A stretch of DNA of 64,000 nucleotides, taken from Beijerinckia indica subsp. indica ATCC 9039 (lineage in GTDB: Bacteria; Pseudomonadota; Alphaproteobacteria; Rhizobiales; Beijerinckiaceae). The notes beneath the pieces were generated by a model. That model worked only from the letters and a program-made list of their open reading frames with translations. It was not told where the DNA came from and ran no database searches. Both the position numbers and the translations under genes were made by a program. Below, in pieces: positions 35,208 to 44,782 of this stretch. Numbering within the stretch: the first letter of the stretch is position 1; every line of letters begins with the position of its first letter. Location of the stretch: contig NC_010581.1 of assembly GCF_000019845.1 (NCBI RefSeq), positions 3,479,501-3,543,500 on the forward strand. The letters are read 5' to 3'.

Positions 35208-36790
35208 GGCGCCCCTCCGAGCTCGGTCTTTCCATTGACAAGCCGGGGCAAGCCAAGAGGATTGTCGGGCTGCAGGGCTGGCGGCAGCAAGGCCGGTGGC
35301 AGGTCCTGGTAACAGACAGGTCTCAGGAAGCGGCGAATGGCCAGCGTCCCCACCGATGTCGTTCGCGGATCGGACGTGGCTGGGAACGGCCCCCCATGCA
35401 CCATGGCATCACAGACTTCCACGCCTGTGGGCCAGCCATTGGCGAGAATGCGTCCCGCTTTTTCGTCCAGTACTGGCAAAAGTGTGCGAGCAAGCGTTTC
35501 GTCGCCAGATTCGAGATGAAGAGTCGCCGTGAGTTGTCCTTCGAGCGCACGGGCGACGGCTTGCATCTCTTCCTTATCGGCGCAGCGCACGATCAGCGAT
35601 GAGGCGCCGAAGACTTCATGTGACAACTCGGATGTGGCGCAGAAGGCTTTGGCGTCGGTCGTGAACAGGGCCGGCCTGCAAGCGTTGGGGCCATTCGGAA
35701 CAGTGCCCCGGGCCAGTTCCTCCACCGCCGCTTGAGCAGCCAGCGCGTCAACGCCCCGCTGATAGGCGTCAGCGATGCCGGGTGTCAGCATAGCGGCTGC
35801 GGGGGCTCCTCCCAAAGCCACAGCGGCAGCGGCGATGAAACGGTCGAAATCCACGCCGGCGATGCCGATCGCCACGCCGGGATTGGTACAGAATTGGCCC
35901 GCCCCCAGCGTAAGGGATCCGACGAAGGCGGTGCCGAGTTGATCGGCTCTTGCAGCGAGCGCGCCGGGCAGCAGAAACACAGGATTGATGCTGCTCATCT
36001 CCGCATAGACCGGGATCGGCACCGGGCGCTGCGCGGCAATACGCGAGAGCGCAAGGCCGCCGCCCCTTGAGCCCGTAAAGCCGACGGCCATGATGCGCGG
36101 ATCCGCGACCAACGAGGTTCCGAGTGTATGGCTGGTGCCCGAAAGCAGGGAGAAGACGCCTTCCGGTAGGCCCGAGGCCTCTACAGCCGATCTTACGGCG
36201 CGGCCGACCAGTTCCGAAGTGCCGGGATGAGCGGGATGGCCTTTCACCACCACCGGGCAGCCAGCGGCCAGCGCCGAAGCCGTGTCACCCCCTGCCACCG
36301 AGAAGGCAAGCGGGAAGTTGCTTGCGCCGAAGACGGCCACCGGACCGACGCCGATCTGTCGCATTCGAAGGTCGGAGCGCGGCAAAGGTTCGCGTTTGGG
36401 CAAAGCGGGATCGATGCGCGCATCGACCCAGTCGCCGCGCCGAAGAACCGTGCTGAATAGCCGGAGTTGCCCCGTGGTCCGCCCGCGCTCGCCGGTGAGG
36501 CGAGCCTTAGGCAGCCCGGTTTCCTGCATGGCACGGTCGATCAGCTCATCCCCGATCGCCTCGATCGCATCGGCGATAGCCTCAAGGAAAGCCGCGCGCG
36601 CCGATGGCGTGGTCTCGCGGAAGATCGGGAAGGCTTCCGCTGCGAGTTGCGCGGCGGCCTCGACGTCCGCCTCTCCTGCTTCGGCGAAGGGCGGCTCGAT
36701 CGTGAGGCCGGTCGCGGGATTGACGGCGTGGAAGGTCTGTACTGTCGACACGTCGCGGCTCCCGATCAGGCTCTCTCCTTTTATCGCCAT
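35204..36790 (-). CDS. 2-oxoglutarate (alpha-ketoglutaric) semialdehyde dehydrogenase
   Basis: This is a 528-aa aldehyde dehydrogenase of the KGSADH branch. It has the cofactor segment [35 protein letters not shown], the [10 protein letters not shown] turn, catalytic Glu in [13 protein letters not shown] and catalytic Cys in [14 protein letters not shown]. The reaction is 2-oxoglutarate semialdehyde to 2-oxoglutarate, the last step of non-phosphorylating pentose oxidation. It follows the MFS gene by 5 bp and has a good ribosome-binding site (AAGGAGATAAGACCT). Presence of this enzyme rather than a keto-deoxy aldolase points to the pathway ending in 2-oxoglutarate. Confidence 0.93.
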   Translation of the reverse strand: MAIKGESLIGSRDVSTVQTFHAVNPATGLTIEPPFAEAGEADVEAAAQLAAEAFPIFRETTPSARAAFLEAIADAIEAIGDELIDRAMQETGLPKARLTGERGRTTGQLRLFSTVLRRGDWVDARIDPALPKREPLPRSDLRMRQIGVGPVAVFGASNFPLAFSVAGGDTASALAAGCPVVVKGHPAHPGTSELVGRAVRSAVEASGLPEGVFSLLSGTSHTLGTSLVADPRIMAVGFTGSRGGGLALSRIAAQRPVPIPVYAEMSSINPVFLLPGALAARADQLGTAFVGSLTLGAGQFCTNPGVAIGIAGVDFDRFIAAAAVALGGAPAAAMLTPGIADAYQRGVDALAAQAAVEELARGTVPNGPNACRPALFTTDAKAFCATSELSHEVFGASSLIVRCADKEEMQAVARALEGQLTATLHLESGDETLARTLLPVLDEKAGRILANGWPTGVEVCDAMVHGGPFPATSDPRTTSVGTLAIRRFLRPVCYQDLPPALLPPALQPDNPLGLPRLVNGKTELGGAP

Positions 36791-36795
36791 AGGTC

Positions 36796-38169
36796 TTATC
36801 TCCTTGATTTAAGGGCCTGTGTTTTGTCTAGCGAAGCGCGCACGACGAAGGCCATGAACACGCCGAACAACAGCACGGCCGCGAGAAAATAGAGGCCCGC
36901 GGCGGTGCTGCCTGTCGCGTCCTTCAAGAGGCCAATGCCATAGGGCCCGATGTAGCCGCCAAGATTGGCGAGGGAGTTGATGGTGGCGATACCCACCGCG
37001 GCACTCGCGCCGGTGAGGAAGACACCGGGCAGCGTCCAGATCACGGCCTGGATCGGATAGATGCAGAAGGCCGCCAAAGACAGGAAGAGCAGTTGCAGCG
37101 CCGGCGTCTCAACAAAAGCACTGGCGGCAAGGGTCACGGCTGCCAGAGCCGCGACGACGACAATGTGCCAGTGACGCTCACCGCGGGCATCGGAATGGGC
37201 GGGAATGATGCACAAGCCCGCGACCGCAAACAGATAGGGGACCGTCGACAGGAAGCCAATTGCAAGGTCGCTGACGCCGAACTGCTTGATGATGGTCGGC
37301 AGCCACAGTGACAGACCATAGATGGCGAGCGGGAACGGCAGGAACAGAAGGGCAAGAAGCAGAACCCTCCTGTCGGTGATGGCCCGGAGCGGATTGCTGT
37401 GGGACTCGAGCTTCAAGGTGGTTTTCTCCGCGGCGAGCTCCCTTTCGATCCAGGACAATTGGTGCGGCGTAAGCCAGCGGGCATGACGCGGCGACGCGGG
37501 CAGGATCCATAATGTCGGCAGCGCCAGGAGCATCGCGGGCAGTCCGCAGACGATGAACAGGACCTGCCAGTTGCTCAGCCCGAAGGCGCCCGGAGTGGAA
37601 AGGATCAGCCCGGCGATGGGTCCGGTCACGATCAGCGCAATGGGCTGGGCCAGCACCAGAAGGCCGATGATCCGCGCCCTGTGGCGCAGCGGGAACCATT
37701 TGGTGAGGACGTAGAGGATACCCGGATAGAGGCCAGCCTCCGCCGCGCCTAGAAGGAAGCGCAAAATATAGAAAGACAGCGGGCCGGAAATGAGCGACAT
37801 GGCGATCGTGATGAGGCCCCAGGTCGCGAGAATACGGGCGAACCAAAGCCGGGGACCAAAACGCTCCAAGGCGAGATTGCTCGGGACTTCGCACAGGAAG
37901 TAGCCGACGAAGAACAACCCCGCGCCAAGGCCGTAGGCAGCATCTCCAATGCCCACATCCGCATTCATATGCAGCTTGGCGAAGCCGAGCACCGCCCGAT
38001 CCACGTAAGCAACAATGTAGATCACCGCCAGAAAAGGCAGCAACTTCCGGCTGATGAGCCCGATGATCTGCCGTTCTTCCGAGGAATGAGCACCGGACGC
38101 CATGGCTGCAGGGCGAAGCTGCGATCGGGAAGACGATCTTGAAACATGATTGACGATTGTCTCTGACAT
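36796..38169 (-). CDS. MFS transporter, anion:cation symporter (ACS/GudP-like) type
   Basis: This is a 457-aa inner-membrane transporter with 12 predicted helices. The first helices read [26 protein letters not shown], with [23 protein letters not shown] in helix 4-5, both typical of the ACS family of sugar-acid and carboxylate permeases. Its position inside the operon suggests import of aldonates such as arabonate or galactonate, bypassing the dehydrogenase and lactonase. This is an inference. AAGGGGAAGGAA precedes the start, and the gene sits 79 bp after the keto-deoxy acid dehydratase. Confidence 0.9.
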   Translation of the reverse strand: MSETIVNHVSRSSSRSQLRPAAMASGAHSSEERQIIGLISRKLLPFLAVIYIVAYVDRAVLGFAKLHMNADVGIGDAAYGLGAGLFFVGYFLCEVPSNLALERFGPRLWFARILATWGLITIAMSLISGPLSFYILRFLLGAAEAGLYPGILYVLTKWFPLRHRARIIGLLVLAQPIALIVTGPIAGLILSTPGAFGLSNWQVLFIVCGLPAMLLALPTLWILPASPRHARWLTPHQLSWIERELAAEKTTLKLESHSNPLRAITDRRVLLLALLFLPFPLAIYGLSLWLPTIIKQFGVSDLAIGFLSTVPYLFAVAGLCIIPAHSDARGERHWHIVVVAALAAVTLAASAFVETPALQLLFLSLAAFCIYPIQAVIWTLPGVFLTGASAAVGIATINSLANLGGYIGPYGIGLLKDATGSTAAGLYFLAAVLLFGVFMAFVVRASLDKTQALKSRR

Positions 38170-38248
38170 TTCCTTCCCCTTTGGCCGTGATTGTCCTGGC
38201 CATGATTTTGTTTATTGTCGTTGTATGTGCCTGGGAGCGTCGCCGCCC

Positions 38249-39181
38249 TCACCTGCCCCATTGCAAGACGAGTGGGTTGAGCCTTTGCGCGATCTCGATG
38301 AGGCCGGCACGGATGGCGGGATGCGGCGGCTGCAGGGGTGCCCGCACGGTGTCGTGGGCGATGACACCGCCTTCTTTCATGAGCGCCTTGCAGGCCGAAA
38401 GACCGCACTGGCGGTTCTCGTAATTAATGAGGGGCAGCCAGCGCTGATAAGCATCCATCGCCGCTTCCCGGTCGCCGGCGAAATAAGCGTCAGTGATTTG
38501 GCGGATGCCATCGGGATAACCGCCGCCAGTCATCGCTCCGGTCGCACCGGCGTCGAGGTCTGCCATCAGCGTGATCGCCTCTTCGCCATCCCATGGCCCT
38601 TCTATGGCGTCGCCGCCTTCCGCGATCAGCGCCCTGAGCTTGGCCGCTGCCTGCGGGACCTCGATCTTGAAATAGGCGAGATTCTCGATCTCTCGTGCCA
38701 TGTGCGCGAGGAACGGCACCGGGAGCGGTGTCCCGGCCACCGGCGCGTCCTGCACCATGATCGGAATCGACACGGCATCGGAGACGGCGCGATAGAAATC
38801 GAAGATGGCGGCCTCGGGCACGCGGAAGGTAGCGCCGTGATAGGGCGGCATGATCATGACCATGGCTGCACCGGCATTCTGCGCCCGGCGCGAGCGCTCG
38901 GCGCAGACCGCGGTAGCGAAATGCGTCGTAGTGACGATGACCGGCACGCGGCCGGCCACATGCTCCAGCACGGTGACAGTCACCGCCTCGCGCTCGGCGT
39001 CGGTCAGCACGAATTGCTCGGAGAAATTGGCGAGAATGCAGAGTCCATTGGAGCCGGCATCGATCATGAAATCGATGGCGCGCTTCTGGCCATCGAGATC
39101 GAGAGCTCCATTGGCGTCGAACACTGTCGGAGCGACGGGAAAGACACCGCGATGGGGGCGCTTCAAGGGAGAGGTGGACAT
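38249..39181 (-). CDS. 2-keto-3-deoxy-L-arabonate dehydratase (DHDPS/NAL family)
   Basis: This is a 310-aa TIM-barrel lyase of the dihydrodipicolinate synthase family. Visible blocks are VFPVAPTVFDANGALDLDGQ, DAGSNGLCILANFSEQFVLT, VIVTTTHFATAVCAERSRRA, MIMPPYHG, MVQDAPVAGTPL and the Schiff-base Lys in LAYFKIEVP. The match to L-KDA dehydratases (AraD of Azospirillum) is supported by its operon position. It converts 2-keto-3-deoxy-arabonate to 2-oxoglutarate semialdehyde. It lies 9 bp after the aldonate dehydratase, with GAGGG upstream of the start. Confidence 0.9.
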   Translation of the reverse strand: MSTSPLKRPHRGVFPVAPTVFDANGALDLDGQKRAIDFMIDAGSNGLCILANFSEQFVLTDAEREAVTVTVLEHVAGRVPVIVTTTHFATAVCAERSRRAQNAGAAMVMIMPPYHGATFRVPEAAIFDFYRAVSDAVSIPIMVQDAPVAGTPLPVPFLAHMAREIENLAYFKIEVPQAAAKLRALIAEGGDAIEGPWDGEEAITLMADLDAGATGAMTGGGYPDGIRQITDAYFAGDREAAMDAYQRWLPLINYENRQCGLSACKALMKEGGVIAHDTVRAPLQPPHPAIRAGLIEIAQRLNPLVLQWGR

Positions 39182-39190
39182 TGATGACCC

Positions 39191-40927
39191 TCAATGATTG
39201 TCGCGCGGCACGGGCGCGCCGGAACGCCCGACGAGGAAATCGAAATCGGCGCCGCGATCGGCCTGCAGCACGTGGTCGATATAGAGGCGGGCGTAGCCGC
39301 GATCGGCGTGAGGAACGGGTGGCTTCCACACGGCGCGGCGCGCGGCGAGCTCTTCCTGGCTCACATGCAGGTGGAGCGAGCGAGCCGGTACGTCGAGGGT
39401 GATCAGATCGCCGTTGCGGACCAAGGCCAAGGGGCCGCCGGCCGTGGCCTCCGGTGCGACATGCAACACTACTGTGCCATAAGCAGTGCCCGACATACGC
39501 GCATCCGAGATACGGATCATATCGCGCACACCTTGACGCAGCAGCTTGGCCGGCAGCGGCATGTTGCCGACCTCGGCCATGCCTGGATAGCCCTTCGGTC
39601 CGCAGTTCTTGAGCACCATAATGCAGGAGGCGTCGATGTCGAGCGTCTCGTCGTTCACCGCATGATGCATCTCTTCCACATTCTCAAAAACCACGGCGCG
39701 GCCGGTGTGGCTCATCAGTTCGGGGGAGGCAGCGGAAGGCTTGATCACCGCTCCGTCGGGCGCAAGGTTACCCTTGAGGATGGCGATGCCTGCGTCAGCC
39801 TTGAACGCTTTGTCGAAGGGTGTGATCACCTCATTGTTCCAACAGGGCGCATTCGCGACATTCTCCCAAATGCTTTGCCCATTGACCGTCCGTGCATCAC
39901 GATGGAGGAGGCCACGCTCGCCCAGCGTGCGCAGCACGGCCGGCAGGCCACCCGCATAATAGAAATCCTCCATCAGAAAACGGCCGGACGGCATGAGATC
40001 CACGAGGCAGTGAATGCCACGACCCAGCTGGTCGAAATCATCGAGCGTGAGCTCGACGCCGATGCGCCCGGCAATAGCAAGGAGGTGAACCACTGCATTG
40101 GTGGAGCCGCCGATAGCAGCGAGCGTTCGGATCGCGTTCTCGAAGGCGGCACGGGTAAGGATGTCCGAAGGCTTCAGATCCTCATGCACCATGTCAACGA
40201 TGCGCCGTCCCGCCATGCGAGCGATGAGGTTACGGCGGGCGTCGGCGGCGGGAATGGCGGCATTCTCGGGCAGTCCGATGCCGAGAGCTTCCACCATGGA
40301 GGCCATAGTGGAGGCGGTTCCCATGGTCATGCAGCTGCCCGCAGAGCGGTTCATCGCGGCTTCGGCTTCATGGAACTCGGCGAGGGTGATCTCGCCAGCC
40401 CGCAGCTGCTCGCTCATGGAAATGATGTTAGTTCCAGAGCCGATGATCTCACCGCGATAGACGCCGCGCAGCTGCGGTCCGCCCGAAACCCCAATGGTCG
40501 GAATGTCCGCCGAGGCGGCACCCATCAGCAGCGCGGGGGTGGTTTTGTCGCAACCCATCAACAGCACGACGCCGTCAAGCGGATGCGCGCGGATCGCCTC
40601 CTCGACATCCATTGACGCAAGATTGCGGAACAACATTGCGGTCGGGCGCATGGTCACTTCGCCGAGCGAGGAAACCGGGAATTCCAGCGGAAAGCCACCC
40701 GCTTCCAACACGCCGTAGCGCACATGCTCCGCAATGGTGCGGAAATGGGCATTGCAGGGTGTGAGCTCGGACCAGGTGTTGCAGATGCCGATGACCGGGC
40801 GCCCGTCGAACTGGTCCTGCGGGAAGCCGCTATTCTTCAGAAAGGAGCGGTAATAGAAGCCCATTTTATCCTGCCGACCGAACCAGGCCTGACTGCGCAG
40901 AGGCTTGTGGGGAATGTCGTCTTTCAT
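39191..40927 (-). CDS. Aldonate dehydratase, IlvD/Edd family (L-arabonate dehydratase)
   Basis: This is a 578-aa Fe-S and Mg dependent dehydratase. Blocks include WFGRQDKMGFYYRSF, ICNTWSELTPCNAHF (Cys49 and Cys58), LMGCDKTTPALLMGA (cluster Cys), GSCMTMGTASTMASMVEALG (cluster Cys) and KNCGPKGYPGMAEVG. The N-terminal GRQDKMGF and NTWSELTPC are characteristic of the sugar-acid branch rather than IlvD. It dehydrates L-arabonate to 2-keto-3-deoxy-L-arabonate. ATG 40927 has GGA upstream and leaves 16 bp to the regulator; an upstream in-frame start would overlap it. Azospirillum nomenclature is AraC. Confidence 0.92.
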   Translation of the reverse strand: MKDDIPHKPLRSQAWFGRQDKMGFYYRSFLKNSGFPQDQFDGRPVIGICNTWSELTPCNAHFRTIAEHVRYGVLEAGGFPLEFPVSSLGEVTMRPTAMLFRNLASMDVEEAIRAHPLDGVVLLMGCDKTTPALLMGAASADIPTIGVSGGPQLRGVYRGEIIGSGTNIISMSEQLRAGEITLAEFHEAEAAMNRSAGSCMTMGTASTMASMVEALGIGLPENAAIPAADARRNLIARMAGRRIVDMVHEDLKPSDILTRAAFENAIRTLAAIGGSTNAVVHLLAIAGRIGVELTLDDFDQLGRGIHCLVDLMPSGRFLMEDFYYAGGLPAVLRTLGERGLLHRDARTVNGQSIWENVANAPCWNNEVITPFDKAFKADAGIAILKGNLAPDGAVIKPSAASPELMSHTGRAVVFENVEEMHHAVNDETLDIDASCIMVLKNCGPKGYPGMAEVGNMPLPAKLLRQGVRDMIRISDARMSGTAYGTVVLHVAPEATAGGPLALVRNGDLITLDVPARSLHLHVSQEELAARRAVWKPPVPHADRGYARLYIDHVLQADRGADFDFLVGRSGAPVPRDNH

Positions 40928-40943
40928 GTTGTTTCCGTTTGCT

Positions 40944-41669
40944 TCAGTCCGCTGCCCGGTGGCGGCGCTGGCCTGAGAAAATGACATTGGTCATCGCAGC
41001 CGCTGCCGACTCGGAATTCTTTTCAGCGATGGCGTCGACGATGCGCTCATGGGCGGCGACGGAGATTTCAAATTCGCGTTCATCGCGGGGAGCGCTGAGA
41101 CGAAAGGACACGCGCAAGGCCGCCTCGATGACCGCACCGATGGAGCGCATGAACGGATTGCCGGAGGCATTCGCAATGAGAAGATGAAAACCGAGATCTG
41201 CTTCCGCGAAATTTTCCGCCCCTCGTGAAGCAGCTGCATACATGTTGGTGATGATTGCGCGCATCAGGGCGATGTCTTGGTCGGTCCGCCGCTCAGCGGC
41301 CAAAGCAGCCGCCCGTGGCTCGACAGCGAGCCGGATTTCGGAGAGATCGCGCAGGAAGCGGGCGTCGATGCCGGCATCGAGATGCCAGGCCAGCACGTCA
41401 GGATCGAACATGTTCCAGGCGGCGCGTTCACGCACCACCGTGCCCACCCGGGCCTTCGTGCTGAGCAGCCCCTTGGCGACGAGGGTTTTTACACTCTCGC
41501 GCAGGACCGGACGCGATATGCCGAACAGCATGGTGAGTTCGGCGTCTCCGGGCAGTTTGGCGCCTTCCTTGTAACGGCTGGCAATGATGTCGATGCCGAT
41601 GATGCGTGCCACTTCCGCATTATTGGAGTTGGTTCTGCGACTGGGAATGACAACGAGCGGGGACGTCAT
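40944..41669 (-). CDS. GntR-family transcriptional regulator (FadR/FCD type)
   Basis: This is a 241-aa DNA-binding protein heading the arabinose operon. It has an N-terminal winged helix (EVARIIGIDIIASRYKEGAKLPGDAELTML, then FGISRPVLRESVKTLVAKGL) and a C-terminal all-helical FCD ligand domain (LAWHLDAGIDARFLRDLSEIRLAVEPRAA, then FHLLIANASGNPFM). FCD members usually bind a sugar acid or carboxylate and release DNA. The open frame extends much further 5', but that part has no similarity; AGGAG sits 10 bases before 41669. It probably controls its own operon through the inverted repeats near 42087-42126. Confidence 0.92.
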   Translation of the reverse strand: MTSPLVVIPSRRTNSNNAEVARIIGIDIIASRYKEGAKLPGDAELTMLFGISRPVLRESVKTLVAKGLLSTKARVGTVVRERAAWNMFDPDVLAWHLDAGIDARFLRDLSEIRLAVEPRAAALAAERRTDQDIALMRAIITNMYAAASRGAENFAEADLGFHLLIANASGNPFMRSIGAVIEAALRVSFRLSAPRDEREFEISVAAHERIVDAIAEKNSESAAAAMTNVIFSGQRRHRAAD

Positions 41670-41794
41670 GATATTGTAACTCCTGCGGAACGGATGTCTG
41701 ATCGCCTCGAGGTCGAGCCTGGCCTTTTGGAAGGCGATGTCGTGGCAAGCGGCACATCTCCCGCTCTCGCACGAACCCGAAACGCGTCGGCTGC

Positions 41795-42025
41795 CTACAA
41801 AGGAAGAGGGTCCGCGCCACTGACAGATTCGGCGGCAGATGAGGTGTCGGCGATTTTGAGAGTGATGATGCGCTTTTGGGCCGAGACGGAGGTCTCGGTG
41901 GCTCGCCCGCCCGATTCCAAATCGATCTGTGAGATGCCGATGACAAGGTCGGCGGCAGCGCGGGCGTCTGTCGCAAGCAGCGCGCCGGCAATGAAGCTGA
42001 CAAGCAGCAATGCCTTGAGAAGCAT
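41795..42025 (-). CDS. Small exported protein of unknown function (76 aa)
   Basis: This is a short open frame with a textbook signal peptide (MLLKALLLVSFIAGALLA, cleavage near DARA) and a strong ribosome-binding site (GGAGGAACGTC before the ATG), both arguing that it is real. The mature part is about 53 residues, rich in Ser, Ala and Ile, with no cysteine and no domain that I recognise. It ends 125 bp before the GntR gene on the same strand, so it may be the first gene of the arabinose operon or the source of its leader. Function unknown. Confidence 0.6.
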   Translation of the reverse strand: MLLKALLLVSFIAGALLATDARAAADLVIGISQIDLESGGRATETSVSAQKRIITLKIADTSSAAESVSGADPLPL

Positions 42026-42086
42026 GACGTTCCTCCGGTGAATAGAGCCGCCATGCCTCTGCCGGGCCGGTCGGCCCCATGCTTAT

Positions 42087-42126
42087 GGCATGTTTTAGAA
42101 TGCCTGAATAGTCATATTATTTGACT
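42087..42126 (-). promoter_or_regulatory. Candidate operator/promoter of the arabinose operon
   Basis: Two inverted repeats lie 60-100 bp upstream of the small exported gene: GGCAT (42087-42091) with ATGCC (42100-42104), and AGTCA (42110-42114) with TGACT (42122-42126), the latter next to a run of T. GntR regulators usually bind short palindromes of this kind. Assignment to this regulator is an inference. Confidence 0.35.
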
Positions 42127-42324
42127 TTTTTAGACGCTTGAAGCAAGGCTGCCGGATCGTCAAGTACCGCGCTTCTCTCTTCGGCGCCGCCAGCCTATTG
42201 CGGTCGTCATGGTTGTGAGATGAGGGGCTGAAGGCCGTGCCAAGGGCTTGCGGCATCAATGCGGATCGACCGCAGTGCGGCTTGCTGAAGAACCGCAGCC
42301 GCTTCTCAATCAGGGTTCAAGCGC

Positions 42325-42726
42325 CTAGCGAGGTGGCAATGCAGCCGATTCAGGGTGGCGTTCCTCATAACGCTTCTCAGCGGTCTGTGCCCCCTCCATC
42401 AAAAGCGGACCGAGCCGCCAGAATTCACGGAGCGGAGCAGGATCATCTGGGCCGGCATCCCATTCATAATCGCGGCGAAGCTGACCAAGCAGGCCGGATT
42501 TGCGGATCAATTCAGGGTCGACGGGTTCTGGCCCCTGCTGGATTGGACCGACATAGATCGCGTCCTTTTCGCAATAGAGCTCGCACATGAAACAGGTCTG
42601 GCATTGGTCCTGACGTGCTATGAGCGGAACCCTGCCCGCTTCCGCCGGATCAAGAACATGCGTGGGACAGGCTGCAACGCATGCATTGCAGCCTGTGCAG
42701 AGATCTTCGAAAATATGCACGATCAT
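42325..42726 (-). CDS. Two-cluster 4Fe-4S ferredoxin, AprB-like
   Basis: This is a 133-aa cytoplasmic electron carrier with two 4Fe-4S motifs: CTGCNACVAACP (residues 10-21) and CQTCFMCELYC (about 42-52). The remainder (LRRDYEWDAGPDDPAPLREF) is a C-terminal tail like that of adenylylsulfate-reductase beta-type partners. ATG overlaps the flavoprotein stop by 4 bases, so the two are made as a complex. It should pass electrons to or from the FAD subunit. True dissimilatory APS reductase would need more neighbours (sat, dsr), which are absent. Confidence 0.85.
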   Translation of the reverse strand: MIVHIFEDLCTGCNACVAACPTHVLDPAEAGRVPLIARQDQCQTCFMCELYCEKDAIYVGPIQQGPEPVDPELIRKSGLLGQLRRDYEWDAGPDDPAPLREFWRLGPLLMEGAQTAEKRYEERHPESAALPPR

Positions 42727-44303
42727 GCAATAGCCTTCATTGTCGTATCTGTTTCATAGCGCGTCCAAAGATGATCCGAGTCCAGACCGCCAACAAGCAA
42801 ACGGCTCGTATATTCCGGAACCGTATCCGTCCTGTCAGCACGCGAATGAATACCGCGGCTTTCCTCGCGTGCGAGTGCGGCCGCGGTACATAAACGCGCC
42901 ACCGAGGTCATTGCCGCTGTCTCACGGGCAGCGACGATCCCAAGACCTTCAGCATGGCCATACACAATAATCTCACGCCATGCCTCATCCAGAAGAACGC
43001 TTGTGTTCGACAGGTCTTTGGATGTGCGCCAAAGAGCACGCTCCAATGGCAGGACCTGATCTTGCACGCGCTGAACAATCGCCTGCATGTCGATCGGTTT
43101 GGCTGTGCCAGAGGGACGCAGCGCGGCTGCACCCGCAGGCTTAATGGTCTCAGTGGAGCGGCGACCTAACCGACGCGCCAAATGTGCGGCACCTTTGCCA
43201 GACAGGATGCCCGATGTTAACGCCCAAGCGGCGTTTTGTGCACCGCCGCCGCTTGTCGCACCAGCGATAAGCTCCCGCGTCGCTGTATCTCCCGCCGCAT
43301 AAAGTCCCGCAATACTTGTCTCGCAATGCGCCCCGGTGATTTTCAATCCCCCCGTCCCACGCACCGTCCCTTCGCCAAAAAGTTTCACCTCGAAACGATC
43401 CTCGAAGATCTTGATCCCCTTCCGCTCGAAAGGAGCGATGGTTGCGGGCTGAATGTGCCGCAGTATCGATTTCAAATCGACAGGAGCGTCATGCAAATCC
43501 GCATAGACAGGCCCTGCGGCAAACGCTTTCGCGAGAGCCTTCAAATAAGCGGTCCCTGACCTGAACGGTGGAATATCAAGCTCCTGACCGGACACATCGT
43601 AATAGCGTGCTCCTGTATACGGAAGCGTGCGTGTTGAAATCCAGGCCGGAGAAATCGAATAGGCAACGTTGAATTCCATGCCAGAAAATTCGGCGCCGAC
43701 CTCGCCAGCCATCAAATGACCATCGCCTGTGTTGGTATAGCTGCCGATCAAACCCGAACGAAAAGCACAGCCACCCGTCGCCAGAATCACGGCTCCGGCG
43801 CGAATTTGCCAATGTTGCCTTTCAAGTCGCGCATAGCCTGCTGCACCGGCAATGGACCCATCCTTGTGAACCAGGAGTTCAAGAGCCGGATGCTGATCGA
43901 AAATATGGACGCCGCTCTCCAGGGCGAGATTACGCAATGCTCGTAAATATTCGGGTCCCCTGACACCGGGATAATAAGGCTGACCTCGGCTGTCTGTGGC
44001 AAAGCGGTAATATCCAGCGAGCTGCGGTAATGTCTGCCAGGTTATATCGATGATCCTCGCCATCCATCCCTTGTCGGCAAGGCCGCAACTCGTTGCATAT
44101 CGACGTTCGACCGCGGATTCACGCTGTGCATCGTCCGGAGGAACCCACCAATGGTTCGGCCCGCCCGTCGCTGTAACACCACTGGTCCCGACGAAGCCTT
44201 TGTCCACGACAACGACATCGGCACCTTCCCGCGCGGCCGAAATAGCCGCCCAGGCTGCTGCCATTCCGCCACCGATGACAAGAACATCTGTATCAACAAT
44301 CAT
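42723..44303 (-). CDS. FAD-dependent oxidoreductase, AprA / fumarate-reductase flavoprotein-like
   Basis: This is a flavoprotein of about 526 aa. The N-terminal dinucleotide fold is MIVDTDVLVIGGGMAAAWAA. Later blocks include GFVGTSGVTATGG, AVILATGGCAFRSGLIGSYTNTGDGH and the second nucleotide segment IAGLYAAGDTATRELIAGAT. The family covers adenylylsulfate reductase alpha, fumarate reductase and L-aspartate oxidase. The tight coupling to a two-cluster ferredoxin resembles AprAB-like pairs found with sulfonate genes, but the reaction is unknown. ATG 44303 follows GGA closely; ATG 44315 is an alternative. It is divergent from tauD. Confidence 0.82.
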   Translation of the reverse strand: MIVDTDVLVIGGGMAAAWAAISAAREGADVVVVDKGFVGTSGVTATGGPNHWWVPPDDAQRESAVERRYATSCGLADKGWMARIIDITWQTLPQLAGYYRFATDSRGQPYYPGVRGPEYLRALRNLALESGVHIFDQHPALELLVHKDGSIAGAAGYARLERQHWQIRAGAVILATGGCAFRSGLIGSYTNTGDGHLMAGEVGAEFSGMEFNVAYSISPAWISTRTLPYTGARYYDVSGQELDIPPFRSGTAYLKALAKAFAAGPVYADLHDAPVDLKSILRHIQPATIAPFERKGIKIFEDRFEVKLFGEGTVRGTGGLKITGAHCETSIAGLYAAGDTATRELIAGATSGGGAQNAAWALTSGILSGKGAAHLARRLGRRSTETIKPAGAAALRPSGTAKPIDMQAIVQRVQDQVLPLERALWRTSKDLSNTSVLLDEAWREIIVYGHAEGLGIVAARETAAMTSVARLCTAAALAREESRGIHSRADRTDTVPEYTSRLLVGGLDSDHLWTRYETDTTMKAIA

Positions 44304-44782
44304 GTCAATTTCCATCGAAACAGGGAGTCAGAACAACCAGGGGGCAGCATTTCACCAACGTCCCTTGGAAACCAAAATCCCAAAAGGCCTGGCCACGAAA
44401 TGTCGTCACGGCTTTGACGAGCGAGGCAGAGGGTGCACCGGCAGCGAAGCCATAAAGCGCATTGTGTCGTGAAGTCCTGGGTCTCAGCGATCCCATATAT
44501 GCACTAAATCGATAGACTTAATTACAACAAGGCCAAGCCAGATAAACCGCGAATTTCCAAAGCCAAGAATATGGAAAACTCATCAATAGACCAAGCAACA
44601 CGACCTTGGAAGCTCCCTAACTGAAGCGAAGGCCTTGTGCGCGCGAGCGTTTTTCGCCTGGTATTCACTTCCTTTATATTAACTAAACAATTTCAATAGA
44701 AATTATCGATTGTTAAGGCCTCGCTCATCCGTTCAACTGACCTGGAAAGAGGATCCACCTTCTTTCCAGGCAGGAGAAATAC
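44304..44782. promoter_or_regulatory. Divergent promoter region between flavoprotein and tauD-like genes
   Basis: This 479-bp region contains no well-supported gene. Near 44660-44720 it is AT-rich and holds a palindrome AATTTC (44689-44694) AATA GAAATT (44699-44704), flanked by AACAAT (44686-44691) and ATTGTT (44709-44714). This is 78 bp upstream of the TauD start and is a plausible site for a LysR-type sulfur regulator, which is an inference. A 63-codon frame 44305-44496 was considered and not accepted. Confidence 0.4.

Noticed and set aside
39194..40615. Plus-strand 473-codon frame opposite the aldonate dehydratase
   Set aside because: The minus strand encodes all conserved IlvD/Edd cysteines; this frame is a shadow.
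44305..44496. 63-codon minus-strand frame ending at the flavoprotein start, with a Cys-Cys pair, as a possible cysteine-sensing leader peptide
   Set aside because: No clear ribosome-binding site, no attenuator structure downstream and only a few Cys codons; too weak to call.
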